A stretch of DNA of 64,000 bases from Bolinopsis microptera (lineage: Eukaryota; Ctenophora; Tentaculata; Lobata; Bolinopsidae). Shown here one piece after another: positions 1 through 10,079 of this stretch. The position numbers and the translations under genes were made by a program. The notes under the pieces are model-generated. The model searched no databases, was not told the origin of the DNA, and was given only the letters and a program-made list of their open reading frames with translations. Every line of letters begins with the position of its first letter. Position 1 is the stretch's first letter. The stretch covers positions 4,395,538 through 4,459,537 of the forward strand of contig NC_087084.1 in the NCBI RefSeq assembly GCF_026151205.1, written 5' to 3'.

Positions 1-187
1 GTAAATTTTGCGATTTTAGCTTCACAAATACAATGTCATAACTTAACCAATTAAATGCAGCTGAAGTTAGAGAGTTAAAGGTTTGGACAAAAATATGGAC
101 AACAGTACAGGACACAGGTGGTCCACAGTGCATTTGGGTCATTATTATAACGGAAAGTAGGGTCGGAGAGAGAGGTCGGACTTGTTC

Positions 188-270
188 TAGCAACTCCCTA
201 GCAACTCCCTAGTCAAGGCAGCCTAGCAACGGCAGCCTAGCAACGGCAGCCTAGCAACCTAGTCACGGCA
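188..270. repeat. Short degenerate tandem repeat
   Basis: A unit of about 14 bp (cggcagcctagcaa and variants such as ctccctagcaa) is repeated five to six times just left of the telomere-like block. No coding potential seen. Confidence 0.8.
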
Positions 271-316
271 GTATTCAAGCAGCCCGACAGGTGTTCCAGA
301 ACTAAATGTGTTAATG

Positions 317-406
317 TTAACCCTAACCCTAACCCTAGCTAACCCTAACCCTAACGTTAACCCTAACCCTAACCCTAACCCTAACCCTAACCCTAACCCT
401 AACCCT
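317..406. repeat. Interstitial telomere-like (CCCTAA)n block
   Basis: About 14 mostly perfect CCCTAA units, with small interruptions near 339 and 355. On the + strand the C-rich form reads 5' to 3', the orientation expected at the left end of a chromosome. The block is only about 90 bp and has unique sequence on both sides, so it is an internal telomeric site or a subterminal relic, not a working end. The TTAGGG type is the ancestral animal repeat and argues against an arthropod (TTAGG) source. It also creates spurious reading frames on both strands. Confidence 0.93.
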
Positions 407-527
407 GTTCGAAAACACTTGTTCGGGAACACCTGTCTGGCTACTTGGATACTGCCTAGTTTTAACATTAACAAATGCGTAATAGCTCCGCACAACAAGG
501 TTGTGATTAGGGGAACTATTGGAGATG

Positions 528-665
528 TTCGTGTTAACTATACTAGTGTTTTAGTTAACTATACTAGTGTTTTAGTTAACTATACTAGTGTTTTAGTTAA
601 CTATACTAATGTTTTAGTTAACTATACTAGACAGCAGAGTGTAGGCACTGGTGTTTTAGTTAACT
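528..665. repeat. 21-bp tandem repeat
   Basis: The unit ttttagttaactatactagtg recurs five times almost perfectly, then once more in diverged form after a roughly 20-bp spacer. It lies about 120 bp from the telomere-like block, so the two may form one subterminal repeat cluster. Confidence 0.9.
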
Positions 666-670
666 TTCTG

Positions 671-2780
671 AAAATAACTAATGTCTAGATTGAAAGAATG
701 GAAAAATGTTTTTGAGAAAGGAAGCACCTTAAAAGGTAAAGGATGATCTTTCCAATTATCTACGATCGTCGATTATACGACAAATCCTTTGATGTTAGAG
801 GGGTAAATATATTGCAAGAAATTCACTTATAAAATATCGCATGATAAGAGCCTTTTCCTTGTCGCAACAAACGGGAACACTAAAACGTTTGCCCCAGAAT
901 CATTACAACAATGCGACTAATAAATAATGTTCCAATCCGGATATTACAAAAAATCACAATTATATTGTCGCACGGAATTGGCAGATCTCACAGCATGAAA
1001 ATGGTAATGTCTTTCTCAGAATGATTAGAGTAACTAAAACGTCAAGCTAAACGTCCAACTAAAACTTCTTCACTCTGGACAGGATCTGGGGTTTAAGTAA
1101 CGAGTGGGCTGTGACGTCACACGAGCCTATGATTATCATTTCAACCTGCCAAAACTCACCGGGGTTAATTTAGAAAAAGTGGTCAGTTTCAATTAAAAAG
1201 CTTGAAAATCTTAATTGGTTTGTTAATGGATCTTAATTGGTTTGTTAATGGATTTATGAGTGGTTGAAGTTTAACAAGATCTTAATCCTAATGCATTTAT
1301 TAATTATCAATATAGATCGGAAACAAGGGCATCATACCTTTTCCGACTCAACCATAATAGAATAAGCAAAATAAGCGTCGAAAAAATGCAAACCACGGAC
1401 ATTGCTCTTGCTGTTCCACTCCTCCGGGGAAAACTAATATTGATTAGCCAGATCAGAGTTTACCCTGCGCATGATCGCAACTTGTCATTATCCAAATCAA
1501 TATAATATCTGTGTGGAACATTACAAAGATCTGGCAGCACAATCTTTATAATCATATGGTTGCTTAGTAACCGTAGACTCACCGAATATGTTGACAAACT
1601 TGGATCATGCGTATTTACAAGATTGCTTGTGTATTCATGTTGGTTTGTTGATGAGCACGTGTTAATATCGTGATCGTTCCGTCCTTATGCTATTATACCA
1701 AATACTCATTTTGTCCGGTCTCATATTAACGGATATCCTAAAATAATGATCAACTTTCATGAAAACATTGTGTTATTACTTTGATTCGTATTTAGCGATA
1801 GTATGATCAGAGTTAGGACGATTGCCGGTGGAGAACCGCAGATAACCGAGAAATTGCAATGTGGTGATATTTCTACAATACTATCAGTAAATTGGAAGCT
1901 CCCACTCCGCTCCCTGTTTTAATTTGTATGTGTTTTAATAATGGAAACCATAAACTACTAATAATATAAGCTTATAAGCGCATATAATATTGCCAAAAGA
2001 TAATCACGAATTTAACCTTAATGGTCCCTTTGCATTTTCAAAATTAAGATCACCATCTCATTTATGAAATGGTTGTAAAGCCGAGGAATATTATAATGTC
2101 AAACCAATTTTGTAATGACTGCATCAGACAGATATACGTCTGAGGAATATATCCCAAATACCACGGACCAAGTTTTATCTTTTACAGCTGGCGGTATCTT
2201 GTCAACGAAACCGACCAACCAATTATCAAATTATAACATTGCACAGCGGAGTAAAGTGAGTATCGGTTAGCACGGGAATCTCCCCAGAGCAGGCTGCTCT
2301 CTTAGACTGTCCAGTGTTCTCAAATCGGCATCTGTCTGATCACTTAACAGACTTCACCATGGTTTAATTCATCTCCCAAATGTCATTCATTAATTACACT
2401 GACATGTCTACGCTGACGAGACATAGTGTTACAACATAATATATAGATGTTTGCATTGATGTTTTACAATAGTTTGGAACGAAGAAGTGGGGTATTTTTG
2501 AAGGATTTATTTGAGTAAATATTCAAGAATTAACATACTCCTCTTTTTTACGGTGCACTATGATATTCGAAACTCCAAATGATTATGGTATCAACGTGCT
2601 TTACTTTTGGTATCGATCATAAAAGTATGTAATAGATAATTAAATCTTAGAAAATAGTTCTGTTAGTTGTCGGATAATATGCTTCGTCATTTTAACCTTG
2701 AGTACTGACCTCCATCATAATCTTTCAAGGGGGGAAATAGTGTCTCAGTGACTGTATATTTTAAGAATACTATTTAAAGT
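671..2780. other. No gene recognised
   Basis: AT-rich sequence without a convincing exon. The only local structure noted is a 22-bp perfect tandem duplication (cttaattggtttgttaatggat) near 1210-1253. Confidence 0.5.
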
Positions 2781-2789
2781 ATTACAAAT

Positions 2790-2945
2790 AAAATAACATT
2801 AATTATAATTAATAACATAATTAATTAAAATTAACAGTAGTTATAATTAATTACGTAATTAATTATAAACAACAGTAGTTATAATTAATTATAATTAATT
2901 ATAAAAAACAGTAGGTATAATTAATTATAATTAATCATGAATAAC
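2790..2945. repeat. AT-rich degenerate tandem repeat (ttataattaattataatt)
   Basis: Three to four copies of a roughly 35-bp unit built from ataattaattataattaat and separated by acagtag. It ends within the intron side of the exon candidate next to it. Confidence 0.75.
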
Positions 2946-2957
2946 AGTAATTCCTAC

Positions 2958-3135
2958 CTTCTTGATCCTGCAGCTCAACTAGCCCGTACCCATTGTGCTG
3001 CATGATCTCAATATACTGCACGTTATTCTCATGAACATTGTTTCTACCGTTGACAGTTTGTTTTGCGTGATTAACCGGCGGGGTATCACTTTCAAAGACA
3101 CGCCGTTCAATCGTACAGCATATCAGGTTCCCCAT
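2958..3135 (-). CDS. Candidate first coding exon with N-terminal MGN..CC motif
   Basis: A minus-strand open segment starts MGNLICCTIERR and runs 59 codons to a consensus donor (CAAGAAG|GTAGGA). An in-frame TGA lies only a few codons upstream of the ATG, so this looks like a first coding exon. A Met-Gly start followed by two cysteines is the usual layout for N-myristoylation plus palmitoylation, which would put the product on a membrane face. The rest is polar (Asn, Gln and Glu rich). I could not find the next exon in the remaining 2.9 kb to the left. It does not join in phase with the minus-strand exons at 7804-8196, so it is probably a different gene. The product is not recognised. Confidence 0.4.
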
Positions 3136-3640
3136 GATGTTCCTTCAGGCGACGCAGATGCTTTCAGTGTTCTGGTGCAAAGTCTTTCGGGTGCAATATC
3201 TTGATAGTCTGATTATTATCTTTGAACTGAGTTTGATGTTTGTTTTGTTCGATGCAGCTAACGAAACTAGCTTTTAAATGGAATCAGCAGTTTCTGGTAC
3301 AAGGGCTGAGGGGTGATTTTGAAGAAGAAGAAATGGCCGACAGCGGTATCCGTTTCATCAGGTGCACGCTAGAAGTTTAAAAGGATTATTGAAACAATAT
3401 AAACATTAAACGAATCAACTGTAACTTATTAAACGACGCAGTCATCACACTATTTCCAACAACTGCCTCATGTCAAGAAAAATAGGGGAAAAAAAGGAAA
3501 AAAAATGCAAAGAAAAGCTATGATATTTAATAAAGTATAGACAAATAGATAGCAAAAGGGGGTTAACGGAACCGTCACATAACCACTCCTCCCTGCCTAA
3601 GTACGGAGCAGAAACCTTGTTAATAATAGTAATACCACAG
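3136..3640. other. No gene recognised
   Basis: Possible 5' flank of the minus-strand exon to its left. Nothing further supported. Confidence 0.4.
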
Positions 3641-3642
3641 TC

Positions 3643-3706
3643 TTGCTGAACTATAGTACCTAAAGTAAGTAACTAGTTACTTATTTTAGGTACTACAGTT
3701 CAGCAA
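3643..3706. repeat. 64-bp palindrome
   Basis: Arms beginning TTGCTGAAC and ending GTTCAGCAA meet at the centre aactagtt, with a few mismatches. It could extrude a cruciform or fold as a long RNA hairpin. It might also be the fused ends of a small TIR element. Confidence 0.85.
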
Positions 3707-3709
3707 CAT

Positions 3710-4410
3710 ATCAATATGGCTTCGCCTCGAAAGAAAGCCGAACAATTGACTCAATGCACAACTGAAAGAGAAAGAGTATAAGCTATGGCGCTGCATGGTG
3801 ACAGAAAGCACACGGTTTAAAACGGTTATACAATACATAGGGATCCCCTTACAGATAGAACGTCAACAGCTTTTTATCAATGTCAGCAGAATAACCTCTT
3901 AAATCGAGCATGCTCAGAGCAGGTATAGGTACCATATTATCTGAGTTACTGGTAGGCTTATAATGTCTGCTAAACTTTTTGAGGTACTGCACATCCACGC
4001 AACTATAGAACAGCTCTCACGTAAGTGATAGATAGTAAATAATTTAGTAAATTGGGCTGCTAATGTTTGAAATACGTTTTGTGCGTCACGGACTATGGAA
4101 ATAATGCACTGAGTAAAGTACAATATGAAACTTTCACCTCGGAATAGAACGACAATTTCTAATGCAAGAAAAACTGTGAGGAAATGCATAAACCCGGTCA
4201 TTATAATTAACTGGACAACCATTAGGAGGGAAATATCCAGAAATAAGAGCTAGACACGGTGGAAGTACATGAAAAACTCGTTTATTTTTTGGTACACTCT
4301 CGACTAAATACCTGTTCATTTAATGGCTCCAAGTCTAAAATCCTCATTACACACACAAACCACCCCGGCATCGAAAATTTCAGTCCAGCTCTCAAAAAGT
4401 CGGGCAAATC
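3710..4410. other. No gene recognised
   Basis: The open stretches here are short, overlap on opposite strands and lack splice context. Confidence 0.4.
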
Positions 4411-4415
4411 CCACG

Positions 4416-4457
4416 TCACGTGACCACGTGACCCATCATCCACGTCACCATGGCAAC
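4416..4457. promoter_or_regulatory. Clustered CACGTG E-boxes and RFX-type X-box
   Basis: Two overlapping GTCACGTGAC/CCACGTGAC sites are followed by CACGTCA and then GTCACCATGGCAAC at 4444-4457. The last matches the palindromic RFX X-box form (GTNRCCATGGYAAC). bHLH-ZIP factors bind CACGTG and RFX factors bind X-boxes, but occupancy here is only inferred. No gene start was identified alongside. Confidence 0.45.
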
Positions 4458-4810
4458 GATCAACAGATCCTGCCCAATTATTACCGGTATCTATTAGCTA
4501 ATCACTGACAAAATTGGAGTTTTCTACATATTTACATTTTGCTAGATAGTCCAGGCCATCATCACCACACACACTTTTCACGGTATTTATATTAATAGCG
4601 ACTTTACCGATAAAAAATGGACTGAACCTCGGTTATGTCGTTGACTTCTGACAGTGGTATCGGGAAATTACATCTCCAGAGCACAATGGGAGTGTCCGAG
4701 GAACTGTTGCTTCCGTCTTCCGCACTATTTACCCGCATATCGTTAGAAATAACCACTTATCTACCGGCTACCGCGTACAAACAGTACCTAATTACACCAT
4801 GTTGAAAACA

Positions 4811-5124
4811 TTGGTAACGTTGGTAACGTTGGTAACGTTAGTAATGCTGGTAACATTAGTAACGCTGGTAACGTTGGTAAAGTTGGTAACGCTGGTAACA
4901 TTATTAACGCTGGTAACGTTGGTAACGCTGGTAACGTTGGTAACGCTGGTAACGCTGGTAACGCTGGTAACGTTGGTAACCCTGGTAACGTTGGTAACAT
5001 TAGTAACGCTGGTATCATTAGTAACGCTGGTAACATTAATAACGCTGGTAACGCTGGTAACATTAGTAACGCTGGTAACGCTGGTAACATTAGTAACGCT
5101 GGTAACGTTATAGTAACGTTGGTA
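4811..5124. repeat. 9-bp minisatellite (ggtaacgtt/ggtaacgct)n
   Basis: About 34 units of 9 bp alternate between gtt, gct and att endings. Because the unit is a multiple of three, all frames remain open on both strands, giving artefactual low-complexity frames such as (NVTSVT)n. No splice or start context suggests real translation. Confidence 0.93.
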
Positions 5125-5631
5125 GAGTTTTTCAGCCAGTCGTGCCATGTTCTCATGTTATAAATATACCCACTCGCGCTGCAGGTCACGAGTTTGGAAT
5201 CATGTCTAAAAGTTTGAGAAACAGAAACTTAGTGACGATCTAGAGTATAGAACAAAAGGTTGGATAATGAGAGTGAGAAAATTAGAAAAACTTGATCGGG
5301 AAAATGAGAAGAACCTGTTGTCGGGAACGACGTAAAAGCTAATAACTGCATGGGTTCTTCTCGGTTCGGGAATCACTTATTAAAAGCAGACATAAACAAC
5401 AAACACACCAAATACTAACAGTGCCAACTAACCACCCGATCAATACCGAAACCCCGCCAGAACCTGGTAACACTATAACCTTCTTCAGGCACACTTCACC
5501 TCGCAACCACGTCTTATAAAGTCATGGTGGTCCAGTACGGCGGACTCGTTCTGTGACGCGGAAATTTGTACGGGTTGATGCTGCAGGACGGTTTATAGTG
5601 GCCGGCCAGCCAGTTATCGAAATTTCAAGTT

Positions 5632-5726
5632 TGCGATAGCTACTAGCTAGCGTTAACAAGCGCTAACTAGCGCTAGCTATCGCTAAATCAGCGATAGTGA
5701 GCGCTAGTAAGCGCTAGCTATCGCAT
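5632..5726. repeat. Inverted GCGCTAGC/CGATAGC motif cluster
   Basis: The motif tagcgataGC and its complement occur at least six times in alternating orientation with the palindrome GCGCTAGC. The stretch can fold on itself in several registers. Confidence 0.7.
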
Positions 5727-5729
5727 TTA

Positions 5730-7800
5730 GACTATAGAAAAAGCACCACAATTTGTACGGGTTGCTGCAGCGGTTTATCATGGCCAGTGAGTGAACAGTA
5801 CACTATCCAGCTAGTATTAGTGAGCAGTACACTCGTACTTATACTGATAGTCATGTTGCCTCGGTTAAATTAACTTCAGCTCCCTCGTCAGTCCTATAAC
5901 AGTATGAGAGAGAGAGAGTGAGTCTCAGTTCAATCTCTTAATAAACCGGATGTTCTCATGAAATGTGTACGGGTTCGTAAGCAATTTCAGCGGGCAAAAC
6001 AAGTTTTAACAGACGTTTAAATTAATCAGCTCCCAAAGGTAATGTTAGGGTGGCGGTGAGGTAATTCATTAATCTGACTCTGATTATTATTAAGTGTGAA
6101 GTGTTTATTGTATTGTTTAATTCATTAACAATAACTCCCTTTTGGTTTAATATAATAGTTTTTATCGGTATTGTGGGAGTGCCAATTTCATTATTGGATG
6201 TTTAGCTCTTAGCAGCGTCATCATTTTTAGGTATAGCCGCAAGAGCTGCAGGTTAACCTTAAATTTTCGAGCTACTTACAGATGTATGCTCGACCGTTTA
6301 GTTTGGCTGAACTGAATGGGATTTCCGATTGAGTGTCACCGAAAGTGAAGTAATCACTGAGTAAGATTGACAGGGGACTTTAGTCACGCACATTTCTTTG
6401 ATGGTGCAAGGAATTAGGCTTAAGTCTGAACACAATCACATGAGAGTTGATAAATATCATAAAATTGTGGTACAGCAGTAATAGCAGTAATACCAGTTTT
6501 ATCAACAAATGGGTCAACGAGCGGTGCCGTGAATATTGAGGTAAGCAGATTAGCAAGAGATCTGTGACGTGCACGGCACGTTTATACGGCACGTTTAATG
6601 GTAATTGCAGGCTTTTCTAATTGAATAACATGCTAAATATGCAACAAGTAACGATGAAAGTTTTGAACGCACTAATATCAACATGAACAATGTAATATTT
6701 ATGGGCACGTAAAAAAGTCGATGTTATAGCAGGAAATGAATTAGCGCTGATCATGCCGCCTTCAGGCATTGTTATACCGAGTCGGTATACCTGAGGAAGG
6801 GCATAAACTTACTGCACAAAAATTACCAACATTTGGCAATTTACGGAGAGGAACGTGTTTTGATTACCCTATCATCCCATTTCTAATAACATAATAGACT
6901 GGTAATATGTGGTGTTGTAAGCGTGCACTATTCAAGTATTCAATAACTAAGTTAGAATTTTAGCAATTGGATTATGGTTATGTAGGCAGAAATTGGGCTA
7001 TCCGTAGTTATGACTTACGAAGATCACTTTACCATCTATTTCCAGATACATTGTTTGACTGCATTTACTATAAGTTACTAAATGTAATACTGTATGATAT
7101 ATAACGGTGTTTATGATCTTATTTTATGATTACAACAGTTACCATGGTTACAAAATTAGTAACCATGGTTACAACGTCTACAACAACCAACATTACAGAA
7201 CCCTCAATGTATCAGTGAAAAATAAAAAATGGCAAACTCTTAAGTTGTTAAACGGCTGAATGTTTCATCATGCGCCTCAAATTTTCCTTCAGAGTCGTGT
7301 ATACAATTACAGGGAGATTAAAGGAAATTAAGGCCACTAATAATAGTTTCCCGTCGTCTGAACAATGGACTCATGAAATTATAAACTTGGGTGGAAATAT
7401 GACGTGAATGGAATGATACACCCGTAATATACAATTATTGTTATCATGATTGCTAATAATGAAGTAGTGTAATAATTGATTGAAGTGATTAATTAATATT
7501 TATGTGATATTCTATCCACCGGTCGGGGGATATTGTATCCTCCAACCGGATCAATATGCTGGTTTTCATCAGATCATTAGATGTTGTATATAAAAATAAT
7601 TGTGCTATTTAAAGATAGTGTATTTTGGTCAACAAATATAAGTGATGTTAGAGCTTGGTGTGGACAAATCCTGACCTCCTTTTACACCAAGGGATATGAG
7701 ATGACTCTTAAAAATGTCGGAGGGGGCTACATTTGTTTTGGCAGGTTACATATTTTTTTCAATTAATGAAAAAAAGATAGTGTATTTTAGTATGTCAACT
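5730..7800. other. No gene recognised
   Basis: AT-rich. Two near-palindromes, GTTACCATGGTTAC and GTAACCATGGTTAC, lie at about 7138-7172 and resemble RFX X-boxes. Nothing else is supported. Confidence 0.4.
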
Positions 7801-7803
7801 CAC

Positions 7804-7896
7804 CGTCGTTATCTTGAACAGACTCATATTGGAAATCAAGAGGGGTAGTTTCTATACGCTCTAACTCGGTCTCTGTTACCTTTGTGAGTCTGATGT
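7804..7896 (-). CDS. Candidate internal exon, product unknown
   Basis: A 93-bp exon on the minus strand is bounded by a pyrimidine-rich acceptor (TTTCTCTTTCCAG|AC) and a consensus donor (GACG|GTGAGT). In the open phase it reads IRLTKVTETELERIETTPLD followed by an acidic, tyrosine-containing stretch. It joins in phase (1/1) with the exon at 8141-8196, which precedes it on this strand. The composition resembles a polar cytoplasmic tail, but I recognise no family. Neither the start nor the following exon was found. Confidence 0.5.
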
Positions 7897-8140
7897 CTGG
7901 AAAGAGAAACAATTTATTAAAGTGAAAGTGAAAGTGAAACATTTAATTTGAGTTAAGATCGCAACCATATTGGATTTTATAGTCAGATAAAGAGGTAAGT
8001 AGTGTTTTCCTTTCATTATAGTAATAAAATCAGCCAGGACTCCATCAGTCCATTATTAATGATAATAAATTATCACCTCAGATAGGACTATTAACTTATT
8101 AATCAAAAAGTTAAAAACATAACAGAATAATAAAACTTAC

Positions 8141-8196
8141 CCTCAAGTATTCCAACCTGACTGATAGTATTGATAGTGCTCTTTTTGCTTTTTCTC
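8141..8196 (-). CDS. Candidate internal exon upstream of the previous one
   Basis: A 56-bp minus-strand exon lies between an acceptor (GTTTTCAG|GAG) and a consensus donor (GAGG|GTAAGT). In the one phase without a stop it reads RKSKKSTINTISQVGILE and continues directly into the exon at 7804-7896, with codon GAC split across the junction. The upstream exon would have to end with two bases of a codon and was not located. Confidence 0.45.
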
Positions 8197-8199
8197 CTG

Positions 8200-9500
8200 A
8201 AAACGTTAAGGACTCTCATAGTTGTCATTCTAGTGTGTCATAGTAGCGGCTTTCTGGAAGTCTCCACCCATATGTCCATACCTGCACAGTTACATTGTAT
8301 TATAGCTAGTAAGTCACATTGTTTGCATTGTATTATAGCTAGTTTTAATAATTTCAACACTACTATATAACAAATAATTTGTAAGGTACTGATGACGAAA
8401 GAAACTATTCTACCAAACTTTAACACTTATTCGTTGTCTCATTGCAGGAAAATTGATTCTCGATCACATTGCATAAGCTAGTGTCGCTCGCTGTGGAAGT
8501 GTTAACAGTCTTACAAAGGTAGGAATGAAAATGAACTATTGCCAGACAAATTAAGAACGTTCAATTAAGCAGCTTTAGGCAATTTAAACCGCATTGTCTT
8601 TCAGATCATGCGGTTGTAGGATATGAGACAAATTAATAAACAAGTTTGAGTTACATTAAAATGTTAAATACCATGCAATTTTCGCTAAACTGAGCTGAAA
8701 GTGAAACCTAGAGTAAAGCTTTCAATGTTTTGATACTAGATAAAGGTTGACAAAAGGCCAACGATACAACAGCTGGTTGGAAGTACATAATCAAGATAAA
8801 TTAAGTATTAACAATGGAAGAATCAAAACTAATTTCCCTTGGCCAATTCCATTGCCAGTGTAATTGTTACATTTAAATGTAATACCACCAACATTGGTGG
8901 GAGTTGTTTTTGCGGTAATTAAGAGAGGTCAGGAGCATTAAATTAAATTAACAAGATAATATAACCTGGGGTAGATACGGAAATGTAGAAAACAATTTCT
9001 TTGAGCAACATGCAAGATAGATAGTTTCAAAAGTTCGGAGTACAAATAAGTTCTGATTCAACAGCCAGAAGGTGGTGGCAATTTGAGGCTATGTTATTGT
9101 TCATTTAAACCAGAATTTAGGGAGAAAAGCAGGTGATCATAAAAAGATAGCAGATAAGAAAACAGTGAGAATACCAGATGACCATCAATAAATGGCGAAT
9201 GATTAAAAAAACCTACCCCAGGCGTCTAGTGGTCGCTCTGAGGTAAAAAGTAAAGAAGTGATAGTGTAAAAGTAAAGAAGTAATAATTAAATAAGTTAGT
9301 GGCTCTGGTTTCGCATTTAAACACTTAACCCTGAGCACGAGCAAGCTGAAGCTGCTTGTTCAGGGACTGGTATAAACGTTTAAATAACCAGTACAGCGAA
9401 ATTAGAAAGAAGACAATTTAGCACTGCAGAATAGTTAAATAATGAGAATATTGTAACGACTTTAACTATTGGTTGGAGTGGAAATAATAGCAATAATAAT
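8200..9500. other. No gene recognised
   Basis: Contains an 18-bp direct repeat (cattgtattatagctagt) near 8293 and 8327. Otherwise nothing supported. Confidence 0.35.
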
Positions 9501-9504
9501 GTTT

Positions 9505-9513
9505 TCTCTCTAC

Positions 9514-9546
<33 letters not shown>

Positions 9547-9554
9547 TCTCTCTC
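9505..9554. repeat. CT microsatellite
   Basis: Near-perfect (CT)n with two small interruptions. Confidence 0.95.
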
Positions 9555-10043
9555 GCTTGTTACGATATTACAACACCAAAGATGATGCTCTATTGGACAG
9601 TGAGTATAAATTGTAAGAGAGAAAGACCTCACATTAATACTTAAATAGATACCGGAAACCATCTCTATCTGCTCGTATAGACTTAAAGAAGGCTGCCTGG
9701 CCAATCTAATATAATCTAATATATACACCAACTATCGTATGCTGTGACCAACAATTATGGATAATTCTAGTTGGTAATAATGTATAATGTATTATTTATA
9801 ATAAACAACAACGTTTCATCGAAATTTTCAGAATAAAAGAATAAACCAAGATAAATGATGTTTTAAAATCACTACTTTTGATTGTGATAAAATTAGAAAT
9901 TATCTGTTAACAAAGCTCCTACTTAGAGTACCAGCAGATCAGTGACATCTGAGTTACATAATATTGTGATGGTACAGATAAGTGGTCTCAAACAGCTTTG
10001 AGCTCAGTCAAACGAAAGAAATCATAAAAAGTGGCGGCTGCCA

Positions 10044-10077
10044 CCAGTGGCGTAACGTTGCCTGGTTACGCCACTGG
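10044..10077. repeat. Perfect 13-bp hairpin
   Basis: Arms CCAGTGGCGTAAC and GTTACGCCACTGG are separated by 8 bp, and the flanks ggctgccac/ctgccac are also shared. It looks like the ends of a tiny inverted-repeat element. Confidence 0.85.
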
Positions 10078-10079
10078 CT

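Noticed and set aside
259-688. Open frames on both strands across the telomere-like and 21-bp repeats
   Set aside because: They are produced by repeat units without stops and have no splice or family support.
4788-5189. Three overlapping low-complexity frames such as (NVTSVT)n
   Set aside because: A 9-bp repeat stays open in every frame. There is no coding context.
2958-8196. Joining the MGN exon to the exons at 7804-7896 and 8141-8196 as one gene
   Set aside because: No acceptor in front of the MGN segment gives the required phase, and an in-frame stop lies just upstream of its ATG.
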